Positions 15,891 through 23,172 of a stretch of DNA of 33,304 nucleotides are shown here, one piece after another (within the stretch, counting starts at the first letter, position 1; each line of letters starts with the position of its first letter). The notes below the pieces were generated by a model. That model worked only from the letters and a program-made list of their open reading frames with translations. It ran no database searches and had not been told where the DNA came from. The translations under genes and the position numbers were made by a program. This DNA comes from an uncultured Clostridia bacterium (GTDB taxonomy: Bacteria; Bacillota; Clostridia; Oscillospirales; Ruminococcaceae). The stretch is from positions 1 to 33,304 of the forward strand of contig CANPYR010000027.1 in assembly GCA_947588805.1 (NCBI GenBank), in the 5' to 3' direction.

Positions 15891-15954
15891 CCGGCGGCGA
15901 GGAGCGATAAAGTTGGTAGTAATTCAGCAATAAAGCAGCGAATCTCGCCGCCGC
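15891..15954 (+). repeat. repeat C, copy 6, shortened left half
   Basis: The right arm GCGAATCTCGCCGCCGC (15938-15954) and core (TTGGTAGTAATTCAGCA) are present. The left arm stops after GGCGGCGAG, and most of the G-rich stretch is lost. Confidence 0.75.
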
Positions 15955-16048
15955 ACCCCAAGCTTTCTTAACGCGGAGATGAAGCATTCATCGCAGAATC
16001 CCCGCCGTCAGCTCTTAACTCTCAGCTGCCGCAGCGCCTGTCTTTTCT

Positions 16049-17383
16049 CTATTCGGCGTCCTTGAGCGTAATTATAAACGTCAGCGGACCTGCGCCTTCT
16101 TCGTGGCCGTTATATACCGACCAGCTCTTTGAATTGAAGGACGGACCGTTATCGGCTATAAGCTGCATGATCTCGCCGTGACTTCCGTCGTCGCGGTTCG
16201 CTTTCAGCATCCTGTCCCTTACGTCCTCAAAGACCGACTCGTCGGACAGCCTCAGATATACATAGTGCCTTCCCTCGGAGTCGCAGTCCTTGATCTGCTG
16301 AGATACCACCGCCTTAGCTTCGTCGTAGGTCGTGCAGTAGTAGCCTTCGGTGATGTGGTAGCAGTGCTCCATCGAGCTCGCTACGGGCTCTGTGAAGAAC
16401 GGATTCTCAAATTTTTCCTTGTGATCCTTTAAAAGCTCCTCGTCGGAAATGAGGAAATAGTCGTAGTTGATGTATGCCGGGTCGTCCTTGTCGGCAGGGT
16501 CGGCCCAGGTCGGGTCGATTATATACCACTGCCCGTCGGAAAGCTTTACATAGTTCCACTTGTGCGTAACGCTCGCGTTGTTTCCTCTTCCGATGCAGAA
16601 CACCGTCTCAAAGCCCGCTCTTGATAAGAGCATATGCATAGCGTCCGCGTATCCCTGGCAGGTCGCCATTCCGTCTACAAGCGCTCCGTATGCGGTATAG
16701 AACGTCGGGACCTCCTCGGAGTACTTGCAGTTGAATACAAGCGCTTCGTGAAGATACATGAGCTTATCGTATTCGCTTCCGTCAGGCATCCCCGAAACTA
16801 TCTCGTCAAGCTTCGCGTTGAGCTTTGCGGTCATATCCCAGGCCTGCTCCTCGGAAGCGATTATATCAAGATTAAACAGCGCAGTCATAGCGTCCACTTT
16901 TCCGTCGCCGTCGTTGTCATGCTTTAAGAAGCGGTTCAAAACGTAGGGATAGTCCATCGAGCAGTTTAAAACAAGCTGTATGAAATCATATACCTCCGCG
17001 CCGCGCGCTTCGCCGTCCTCAAGAGGATACGCGAGCGGGATGAACCCTGTCATATCTCGGATGGCGTTCATAGCCGCCGCAAGGTTCGCTTTGGTCTCGT
17101 TCGAGCAGTTTTCCCAGACATATTCGATGCCGTTTTCCTCTACGAAGCTTATATCGTAGCCGTTCCAGGTCTCGCCGTTAGAGGGGTTCGGGTTCTGCGG
17201 GATGACCTCGCCGTTTTCCCCCGCCGGCGGCTCTTCGGGAGCTATATCCCCGCTCACGGCCGGAGCCGCAGTCGCGACGCCCCCCTGATCGGGTTCGGGA
17301 TTCTCGTTAATAGGATCTCCGCAGGCGGCAAAGGTAGACATGATCATAAACGCCGCAAGAATAAACGCTAAAATTCTTTTCAT
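16049..17383 (-). CDS. lipoprotein with transglutaminase-like domain
   Basis: A 444-residue paralogue of the neighbouring transglutaminase lipoprotein, without the SH3 domain. The signal peptide MKRILAFILAAFM ends in TFAAC (lipid Cys21). The triad is Cys242 (MATCQGYAD), His274 (VTHKWNYV) and Asp290 (IIDPTWAD). At residues 156-164 (DNDGDGKVD) it has an EF-hand-like calcium loop. The C-terminal TTYDEAKAVVSQQ and HYVYLRL match its neighbour. I start at 17383; the frame runs to 17530, but there the TTG is part of a -35 box. An extracellular cell-wall role is likely, the reaction unknown. Confidence 0.87.
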   Translation of the reverse strand: MKRILAFILAAFMIMSTFAACGDPINENPEPDQGGVATAAPAVSGDIAPEEPPAGENGEVIPQNPNPSNGETWNGYDISFVEENGIEYVWENCSNETKANLAAAMNAIRDMTGFIPLAYPLEDGEARGAEVYDFIQLVLNCSMDYPYVLNRFLKHDNDGDGKVDAMTALFNLDIIASEEQAWDMTAKLNAKLDEIVSGMPDGSEYDKLMYLHEALVFNCKYSEEVPTFYTAYGALVDGMATCQGYADAMHMLLSRAGFETVFCIGRGNNASVTHKWNYVKLSDGQWYIIDPTWADPADKDDPAYINYDYFLISDEELLKDHKEKFENPFFTEPVASSMEHCYHITEGYYCTTYDEAKAVVSQQIKDCDSEGRHYVYLRLSDESVFEDVRDRMLKANRDDGSHGEIMQLIADNGPSFNSKSWSVYNGHEEGAGPLTFIITLKDAE

Positions 17384-17501
17384 TTCCTTTAAGTCCTTTC
17401 TTAAATAACCTTTCTTCTTGAAGGTGATATGAGCGAAACTTCCGGGAAAGCTCCCGCCGCGCAGATAATTTGCGCAATAATCCACTATATCACTGATTAT
17501 A

Positions 17502-17530
17502 ATCATACCCCCAAAAGACGAGTTTGTCAA
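17502..17530 (-). promoter_or_regulatory. sigma-A promoter of the transglutaminase lipoprotein
   Basis: TTGACA (17525-17530) and TATGAT (17502-17507) on the minus strand with 17 bases between. A second TATAAT lies six bases further on. The leader is about 110 bases. Confidence 0.8.
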
Positions 17531-17640
17531 GAGGTAGGAGCAAATTTTTATGAAACGGCAAGGAATGCTTTTCTGTCCGCGCCGAAAACTGCTCTATCCC
17601 CCCGCCGTTTCACGTTCATGCCGCCGTCAGCCCTCATAGC

Positions 17641-17673
17641 CCAAAAAAGAGAGCTTCCCCCCACAAGCTCTCC
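17641..17673 (-). terminator. rho-independent terminator of the BtuF-like gene
   Basis: On the minus strand GAGAGCTT pairs perfectly with AAGCTCTC around a G-rich loop, followed by six T residues. It lies about 30 bases after the stop. Confidence 0.88.
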
Positions 17674-17681
17674 TTTCCAAA

Positions 17682-17717
17682 TTCTGTCTTCTGTCCTCTG
17701 TCTATCTGTCCTCTGAC
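17682..17717 (-). repeat. heptad tract overlapping the end of the BtuF-like gene
   Basis: TTCTGTC, TTCTGTC, CTCTGTCT, ATCTGTC, CTCTGAC on the plus strand. The stop codon (17702-17704) and the last codons (SEDR) are inside the tract. Confidence 0.72.
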
Positions 17718-18604
17718 AGCTCTTGCTCCGCTTTCTGTAACATCTCGACAAGTCTCTGCGACGGCCTTTCAACGCGTGTGAAATCTATCTCTATAAGCTT
17801 TGAATGCGGGAAAGTCTTCTCTACGTCGTCTTCATCCACCGCGCCGGAATAAAACACCACGTCCGGGCCTATCTCGAAAAGCTCGTCCTCCGTCGCGTTG
17901 AATTTATCCTCTTTCCAAAGATTCTCGCCGAACGGCGCGAATAAATTCCCGCTCAGAGACGACTGCGGCGAAAGCATAAGCCCGTCGGGGGCATAGTCCT
18001 CCACGACGACGAAGGTCTTTCCGAAGCCGTTTGAGCTTATTTCCGACATCTTTGAATCGATTGCGGAATACGCGTTTCTTGCGTTCGCGGGACCTTCTAA
18101 GGCTCCGAAGAAGATGAACGAGAGCTTAAAATAGGTATCGCAGAGTTCGCCGAAGCTGTCCGGGGATTTGATCTCCAAAACGCGGATCCCCGCCTCCCTG
18201 AGCTTAAGAATATCCGTAGCCGCGATCGGAGAAGCTGTGATAAGGATCTCCGGAGCCGCCGATATGATCGCTTCCGGATCCGGAGAAGCCGGAGAGCCGA
18301 CTCTTGGGAGAGAATTCACGCTCTCGGGATAGTCGCAGTAATCGCTCACGGCAAGAATCCTGTCTCCGAGTCCGAGCTCGTTCAGTATCTCTGTGACCGA
18401 AGGCGAGAGGGATACCACGCTCTGCGGCGAGCTCTCAAAGGTATCGTTTTCGACGCTTACCGGATAAGGCTCCTGCACGGGCGGGAGATCCTCCGCGACG
18501 GTTTTCGGAGCTTTGCTTACAAGCGGTTCCGGGATCGCGTCCGCGCAAGCGGAAAAGATCAGAGCAGTAATGGCAATAAATGTAAAATGCTTAAATTTTT
18601 TCAT
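17702..18604 (-). CDS. BtuF-like substrate-binding lipoprotein (cobalamin/metal-chelate type)
   Basis: A 300-residue lipoprotein with signal peptide and lipobox (FSAC, Cys20), then the two-lobed binding fold of the BtuF/FhuD class: SVVSLSPSVTEIL, VSDYCDYP, LPRVGSPASPDPEAI, SFGELCD and a C-terminal GPDVVFYSG. These proteins deliver vitamin B12, haem or siderophores to an ABC importer, but no permease or ATPase gene is nearby and there is no riboswitch upstream, so the ligand is unknown. The start at 18604 has CGAGGAAA upstream and the signal peptide; the longer frame to 18691 adds a non-signal stretch. Confidence 0.88.
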   Translation of the reverse strand: MKKFKHFTFIAITALIFSACADAIPEPLVSKAPKTVAEDLPPVQEPYPVSVENDTFESSPQSVVSLSPSVTEILNELGLGDRILAVSDYCDYPESVNSLPRVGSPASPDPEAIISAAPEILITASPIAATDILKLREAGIRVLEIKSPDSFGELCDTYFKLSFIFFGALEGPANARNAYSAIDSKMSEISSNGFGKTFVVVEDYAPDGLMLSPQSSLSGNLFAPFGENLWKEDKFNATEDELFEIGPDVVFYSGAVDEDDVEKTFPHSKLIEIDFTRVERPSQRLVEMLQKAEQELSEDR

Positions 18605-18714
18605 GGCTATTTCCTCGTTATGCGATGGGTTGGGTTTTATTTTTTGGAAGCGAAAAGACGAGATTGAGGACTTCCTGATTATGGCTTTCAATTATGCGAA
18701 GGGATAGGCTACGG

Positions 18715-18798
18715 ACGGCGGCGGGATGAGCGGGGAAGGGAGGGTGGGCGGGCGCAGTCGGCAGCGACTACAGCAAAAGCAGCGAATCCCGCCGCCGT
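18715..18798 (+). repeat. repeat C, copy 7 (84 bp, basic form)
   Basis: The outer arms ACGGCGGCGGGAT and ATCCCGCCGCCGT pair perfectly over 13 bases. The first and last bases (A...T instead of G...C) and the GGGAT/ATCCC step are paired changes from copy 1. The inner left arm is TGAGCG instead of TTCGCG, as in copies 8 and 9. It lies between the BtuF-like gene and tsaD. Confidence 0.88.
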
Positions 18799-18895
18799 TT
18801 TCAACCCCGGGCGCTCCTGATTTTTTCGGCATGGCGAAAATATTAAGCCGACTAAAGCCGCAGCTTCCCGCTCGTCCGTATTCCCCATCTTCGCC

Positions 18896-19906
18896 TTAAC
18901 TCATCCCCAGCTCCAAAGTCGCCGCAGCGTTCAACCTCATATCCCCGCGCCTTCCCGCCAAGTAATCATAATACCCCTGCGCGCCGATCATCGCGGCGTT
19001 ATCCCCGCAATATTTTATCTCCGGCAGATAAAGCTTCGCTCCGAGAGAATCCGCTACCGACTTCATCTTCGACCTGATCCCGGAATTTGCCGATACCCCT
19101 CCGGCTATCACAATCTTCTTATACCCCAAATCGCTCGCCGCCGCGTAAAGCTTCTCGCCCAAAATATCCCCTACGGTCTTCTGAAACGACGCGGCCACGT
19201 CCTCTTTTATCACCGTCTCCCCTTTTTGCTCCGCGTTGTGAACGAGATTTATCACCGCGGTCTTTAATCCCGAAAAGCTTAGGTCGTATTTCCCGCCCGA
19301 AACCTTTGGATGTGTGAATTTATAAGCCGTTCTGTTGCCGGACTTAGCGGCTTCGTCGATGTATTTTCCTCCGGGATAGGGATACCCGAGCGTTCTTGCG
19401 ACCTTATCGAAGCATTCCCCCGCCGCGTCGTCTTTAGTTCTTCCGATAACTCTGAAAACGGTATAATCCTCCACTACCGCGATATGGCTGTGACCTCCGC
19501 TTATTATAAGACATAAAAACGGCGGTTCAAGATCGGGGTGCGCAATATAGTTTGCCGCGATATGCCCTGCGATATGATGGACCGGAACGAGCGGAAGCCC
19601 CGTTGCAAGAGACAGCCCTTTTGCATAGCTCACGCCAACCAGGAGCGCTCCTATAAGCCCGGGGGCGTAGGTCACGGCGACTCCGTCAAGATCGGAAAAC
19701 CCAAGGCCCGAGGAATACATAGCCTCCGAAACCACTCCCGATATGCTCTCTACATGCCTTCTTGAAGCTATCTCCGGCACCACCCCGCCGTAGAGCTTAT
19801 GTTCTTCTATCTGTGAAGCTACTACGCTTGAAAGGACCTTTCTTCCGTCCTCTACCACCGCCGCCGCAGTCTCGTCGCAGGATGATTCTATCGCCAAAAG
19901 CTTCAT
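18896..19906 (-). CDS. tsaD: tRNA t6A37 synthesis protein TsaD
   Basis: TsaD transfers the threonylcarbamoyl group to A37 of ANN-decoding tRNAs, with TsaB and TsaE as partners in bacteria. The 336 residues start with LAIESSCDETAAAVV and carry the iron-binding VHHIAGH (His111, His115) and the nucleotide-site GGHSH and GGVSAN motifs. It starts four bases after the rimI stop, so the two are one operon. The tsaE and tsaB genes that usually precede rimI in Firmicutes are not there; repeats fill that place. Confidence 0.97.
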   Translation of the reverse strand: MKLLAIESSCDETAAAVVEDGRKVLSSVVASQIEEHKLYGGVVPEIASRRHVESISGVVSEAMYSSGLGFSDLDGVAVTYAPGLIGALLVGVSYAKGLSLATGLPLVPVHHIAGHIAANYIAHPDLEPPFLCLIISGGHSHIAVVEDYTVFRVIGRTKDDAAGECFDKVARTLGYPYPGGKYIDEAAKSGNRTAYKFTHPKVSGGKYDLSFSGLKTAVINLVHNAEQKGETVIKEDVAASFQKTVGDILGEKLYAAASDLGYKKIVIAGGVSANSGIRSKMKSVADSLGAKLYLPEIKYCGDNAAMIGAQGYYDYLAGRRGDMRLNAAATLELGMS

Positions 19907-19910
19907 TAAA

Positions 19911-20384
19911 TCACTTCCTTCGGTATTCTTTTCTCATCAGCACCGCGTCCTCCTCGGGCGCGGTATAATATTTTTTCCGTATTCCGTATTCTTCAAAACC
20001 GAGCGCGGAATAAAGACTTCTTGCGGGAGCGTTAGACGTTCTGACCTCCAAAAAAGCCCTATCCGGCTCCTCGGCCTTTTCAAGCGCGTTTATAAGCGCG
20101 GTAGCGATCCCGCGGTTTCGCAGCTTTTTATCCACCGCGACGGAATTTATCTCCAGCTCCCCCATAACGCAGCTCCCGCTGATATACCCCGCGACCTTCC
20201 CGTCAAGTATATACACGAGCGCCGTTACATACCGCGGCTCGCAGCAAGCGATATATTCAAAGTCGTCTCTCGGCCAGGCTTCGGATTCAAAGCAATCGGT
20301 CTCGATCTTATAAACCCCGTCGATATCCTGAGGGGACATTTTTCGGATGGAGGACGCGGGGGGAAGTGGGAGGATGTGAGTCAT
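19911..20384 (-). CDS. rimI: ribosomal-protein alanine N-acetyltransferase RimI-like
   Basis: A 157-residue GNAT acetyltransferase. The acetyl-CoA site NSVAVDKKLRNRGIATAL and the ARSLYSALGFEEYG region are typical of RimI, which acetylates the N-terminus of ribosomal protein S18. Position directly before tsaD is the normal Firmicutes context and supports RimI over other GNATs. The ATG at 20384 has AAAAGGA upstream; the frame runs further to 20546, but that part is repeat C. Another Met at residue 16 (MSPQD) lacks a ribosome binding site. Confidence 0.88.
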   Translation of the reverse strand: MTHILPLPPASSIRKMSPQDIDGVYKIETDCFESEAWPRDDFEYIACCEPRYVTALVYILDGKVAGYISGSCVMGELEINSVAVDKKLRNRGIATALINALEKAEEPDRAFLEVRTSNAPARSLYSALGFEEYGIRKKYYTAPEEDAVLMRKEYRRK

Positions 20385-20488
20385 GGGAGTCGGTCCTTTT
20401 TTATAGAGTGGGGTAGGCGGCGGGATGAGCGGGGAAGGGCGGGAAAACATTGCCGGTTTTGTTCCCGTTCGACCGCCCTCAAAACAAA

Positions 20489-20792
20489 GCGTTAAAACTT
20501 GCTTTTCAGACTTCGCGGTCATAAACGACCGACCGCTCGTCTTCAAAGAGTTTTAATCGCGTTGTTAAAAGCGTTAAAACTTGCTTTTCAGACTTCGCGG
20601 TCATAAATTATCGACCGCTCGTCCTCAAAGAGTTTTAATCGCGTTGTTAAAAGCGTTAAAACTTGCTTTTCGGACTTCGCGGTCATAAATTATCGACCAA
20701 AAGACAAGCTGATTTTGCAGCCAATCGACCGTCCGCAGGACGCTCTCTTGGGCAAAATCCCGCGTGTCCCGTCCTCAAAGATTTTTAATCGC
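20489..20792 (+). repeat. three tandem E palindromes inside D
   Basis: Units at 20489-20560, 20571-20642 and 20653-20792 each begin GCGTTAAAACTTGCTTTT and end TTTTTAATCGC or GTTTTAATCGC, joined by GTTGTTAAAA. In the first unit AGAC/GTCT replaces the usual GGAC/GTCC, a paired change. The third is lengthened by about 70 bases. Confidence 0.9.
20711..20759 (+). repeat. palindrome F inside the third E unit
   Basis: GATTTTGC pairs with GCAAAATC, then CCAA with TTGG, and CGTCC-GCA-GGACG forms the tip. No second copy of F is seen in this window. Confidence 0.75.
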
Positions 20793-20893
20793 GTTGTTAA
20801 ACGACAGTCTCGGCTGTCTCACAGACAAAACCCGGCAAGTTTGGCGGGCACAGTCGGTAGTGATTCAGCAGATATGCAGCGAATCCCGACGCT

Positions 20894-20928
20894 ATCAGAA
20901 GACAGAATTGAGAAATCAGAAATCAGAC
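20894..20928. repeat. heptad tract, exactly 5 x 7 bp
   Basis: ATCAGAA, GACAGAA, TTGAGAA, ATCAGAA, ATCAGAC. It begins right at the end of C copy 8, not at a gene. The following 20929-21018 shows nothing recognisable. Confidence 0.7.
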
Positions 20929-21018
20929 GTTGTAACTATAGGTTTCTGCGCTTAACCGTCGGCGACATAAAGGCGCGGGTGCGGGTTTCGCTCCCAACGA
21001 CTTTTCCGGCTTCCCCCT

Positions 21019-21055
21019 ATCAGAAGACCGAATACATAATCCATAATCCGGGCAT
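21019..21055 (-). repeat. short tract after rsmI
   Basis: On the minus strand GGATTAT, GGATTAT and GTATTCGG follow the rsmI stop by a few bases. Weaker than the other tracts. Confidence 0.5.
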
Positions 21056-21916
21056 TCAGAAACCGGACTTTTCCAAACTGCTTCCCTCTAACTTCCCGTA
21101 AATCTCGCTCTTTGAAAAGCCTGTCCTTTTCGCTGCGGCTCGGCAGGCTTCCGTCTTCTTCATCCCGCCCTCTATCATCTCGCGGGCGATCCCTACCGCT
21201 TCTTCTATAGTTATATCCGCTTTCGGAGCTTCTTTGTATCCCTCTACTACCAGCACAAATTCTCCCTTGGGCTTTCTTGACTCGTCGTCGTAAAGCGTTA
21301 CCGCTTCCGAGAGCACGGTCCTTATTACCTCTTCGTGGAGCTTGGTGAGCTCGCGGCAGATACTTATCTTCCTCTCGCCGAAATATTTGTAAAGATCGTT
21401 AAGCGTTTGGACAAGCTTGTGCGGCGCTTCATAGAATATCACCGTCCGCGGCTCCTTCGCGCACGCTTCCAACGCTTCCTTTCTTGAATTCGGAGCAGTT
21501 GATAAAAATCCCTCAAACGCAAACTTAGAAGTATCAAGCCCGCTCACCGCAAGCGCCGAAACGACTGCGCTCGGGCCGGGCACAACCTCTACCCTTATCC
21601 CTCTTTCGGCGGCAAATCTTACCAGATCTTCTCCCGGGTCGGATATGCACGGCATCCCGGCGTCGGTAACGACCGCGCAGGTCTCTCCGGCTTCTATCCT
21701 TGCAAGTATCTCCGGACCGGCGTATTTTCTGTTATGCTCGTGATAGCTTACCGTCGGCTTCTTTATCCCGTAACGCGACAGAAGCTTTGCCGTGACTCTC
21801 GTATCCTCAGCCGCGATAAAATCAACGCTTTTAAGCGTTTCTGCCGCCCTAAAAGTCATATCCTCAAGATTTCCTATCGGCGTTCCGACTATATAAAGCT
21901 TTCCCAAAATAATCAC
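21056..21916 (-). CDS. rsmI: 16S rRNA (cytidine-1402-2'-O)-methyltransferase RsmI
   Basis: RsmI methylates the ribose of C1402 in the decoding centre of 16S rRNA. The 286 residues begin LYIVGTPIGNLEDMTFRA and include AEDTRVTAKLL, TDAGMPCISDPG and VVPGPSAVVSAL, the SAM-binding signature of this tetrapyrrole-methylase-like family. The start is GTG at 21916, overlapping the trmN6 stop (GTGA); a TTG nine bases downstream, giving MGKLYIV, is a real alternative with GGAG eight bases before it. The trmN6-rsmI pair matches yabB-yabC of Bacillus, without yazA between. Confidence 0.95.
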   Translation of the reverse strand: MIILGKLYIVGTPIGNLEDMTFRAAETLKSVDFIAAEDTRVTAKLLSRYGIKKPTVSYHEHNRKYAGPEILARIEAGETCAVVTDAGMPCISDPGEDLVRFAAERGIRVEVVPGPSAVVSALAVSGLDTSKFAFEGFLSTAPNSRKEALEACAKEPRTVIFYEAPHKLVQTLNDLYKYFGERKISICRELTKLHEEVIRTVLSEAVTLYDDESRKPKGEFVLVVEGYKEAPKADITIEEAVGIAREMIEGGMKKTEACRAAAKRTGFSKSEIYGKLEGSSLEKSGF

Positions 21917-22626
21917 TCCGAAATCCTGTAGATTCTCTTCATTTCCTCCGAATACTCCCCGTTTTCATACACCGTAAGCGGGCGCTCGATCCTCATAAAT
22001 CCCGAACCGCCGCTTCTTCCCTCAAGCAAAATCAGCCAAGCCGGATCCTTCGCGGTCTTATGCACCGTGCGAAGGCGCTTGGGTTCGATACCGTTTTCCC
22101 GCATCGCAAAAACGCAGTCCGCAAGTCTCTCGGGACGGTTACATATACAAAGTCTGCCGCCGAATTTAAGATTTTTCTTCGCAGAGCGGCACACGTCGGA
22201 TATGTCGCACAAAAGCTCATGCTTTGCCGCCGCGAGCGACGAATCCGCGCTTTTTTTACCCGTTCCCTCGGCGTAATACGGCGGGTTGCAGGTTATAACG
22301 TCAGCGGGGACAGGCTCGCGGAACGTCTTAAGATCTCCCAGGACCGGCTCAAAGTTTAAAAGCCCGGATCGGGATCTTGACAAAACCATAAGATCGTAAG
22401 CTTTCCCCTGTATTTCAACCGCTTTAACAGACTGCGGCGCGAAATCCCGAAGCATAAGAAGGGAGACGATACCCGTACCGGCGCAGAGATCGATAACGCG
22501 GTCCTTATGGCGCGGGGCGGCGAAGTCGGCAAGGAGGAAAGCGTCGGTACCGAAGCGGTGTTCGGAGGAGACTGCGGCGAAGATTTTATCGGAAAGTTTT
22601 TCGTAGGTTATATCGGTATAGGGCAT
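21913..22626 (-). CDS. trmN6: tRNA1(Val) (adenine(37)-N6)-methyltransferase TrmN6
   Basis: A 237-residue class I SAM methyltransferase. Motif I DLCAGTGI (46-53) and catalytic NPPY (114-117) mark an amino-group adenine methylase, and HRFGTDAFLLADF at the N-terminus is typical of the YfiC/YabB group acting on tRNA. The ATG at 22626 has CGGAGA upstream. It overlaps rsmI by four bases, so both are co-translated. Repeat A copy 4 begins about 35 bases upstream. Confidence 0.92.
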   Translation of the reverse strand: MPYTDITYEKLSDKIFAAVSSEHRFGTDAFLLADFAAPRHKDRVIDLCAGTGIVSLLMLRDFAPQSVKAVEIQGKAYDLMVLSRSRSGLLNFEPVLGDLKTFREPVPADVITCNPPYYAEGTGKKSADSSLAAAKHELLCDISDVCRSAKKNLKFGGRLCICNRPERLADCVFAMRENGIEPKRLRTVHKTAKDPAWLILLEGRSGGSGFMRIERPLTVYENGEYSEEMKRIYRISE

Positions 22627-22659
22627 GGGGCGATCTCCGGTTAGAAAATTTTTGCAGGG

Positions 22660-22895
22660 GGTGGGGGTAAGGGGGAATTAAAAAGGTTTCGCCGGCCTTT
22701 CCTCAAAAGGCCGCAGGATTCCAAAGGGCTGGCCCTTTGGTCGCGCCCGCAGGCGCGAAACACTCTATAAGCGTTAGCGTATGCGCAAGAATAAGCAAAA
22801 CGTATACACAAGAATAATCGAAGCATATCGCCACAGAGGGGCCCGGGGAGACGCCGCAGGCCGTCTCCCCTTTTGACAGCCAATGCTGTCAAAAC
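22660..22895 (+). repeat. repeat A, copy 4
   Basis: Full-length, with all five hairpins, nearly identical to copy 1 (4806) in the first 100 bases. The fifth hairpin is the perfect TTTTGACAGC/GCTGTCAAAA form as in copy 2. The tandem AAGAATAAGC part is diverged. Confidence 0.87.
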
Positions 22896-22919
22896 CTGAC
22901 CAGCCCGGGGATACGCTAA

Positions 22920-23003
22920 AAGTAAAATTCAGCGGCAGAAAACTATCGGTTCAGTTAGTAAGCTTTATGACTGTAGAAAATTAAAGTCAGAAGCAGAAAG
23001 CCT
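22920..23003 (+). repeat. repeat B, copy 4
   Basis: AGTAAAATTCAGCGGCAGAA, AACTATCGGTTCAG, AAGCTTTATGACTGTAGAA and CAGAAGCAGAAAGCC; very close to copy 1. The order A-B-C repeats the layout at 4806-5231. Confidence 0.75.
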
Positions 23004-23007
23004 TCGG

Positions 23008-23171
23008 GCGGCGGCGAGATGAGCGGGAGAAGGCGGGAAAACATTGCCTGTTTTGTTCCCGTTCGACTGTCCTCGGCAAAAACGACAGTCTCGGTTGTCT
23101 CACGGACAAAACCCGGCAAGTTTTCGTGCGCAGTCTGTAGCGACTGCATCAAAAGCAGCGAATCCCGCCGC
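23008..23171 (+). repeat. repeat C, copy 9, with D but no E
   Basis: Left arm GCGGCGGCGAGATGAGC, right arm GCGAATCCCGCCGC. D (23038-23123, 86 bp) has both inverted ends but lacks E; its centre is GACTGTC/GACAGTC. The right arm ends one base before the stop codon of dusB. Confidence 0.88.
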
Positions 23172-23172
23172 T

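Larger units (their letters stand above)
20416..20892 (+). repeat. repeat C, copy 8, four nested levels with triple E (477 bp)
   Basis: Left arm GGCGGCGGGATGAGC; right arm GCGAATCCCGACGC, decayed at its end. D spans 20444-20842 and is enlarged because E occurs three times in tandem (20489, 20571 and 20653; period 82 bp). The third E is itself split by palindrome F (20711-20759). It is the longest element of the window and lies between rsmI and rimI. Confidence 0.9.

Noticed and set aside
17384..17530. N-terminal extension of the transglutaminase lipoprotein
   Set aside because: It would hide the signal peptide and begins inside the -35 box.
20489..20792. CRISPR array
   Set aside because: The 82-bp period consists of near-identical palindromes without unique spacers, and no cas genes are present.
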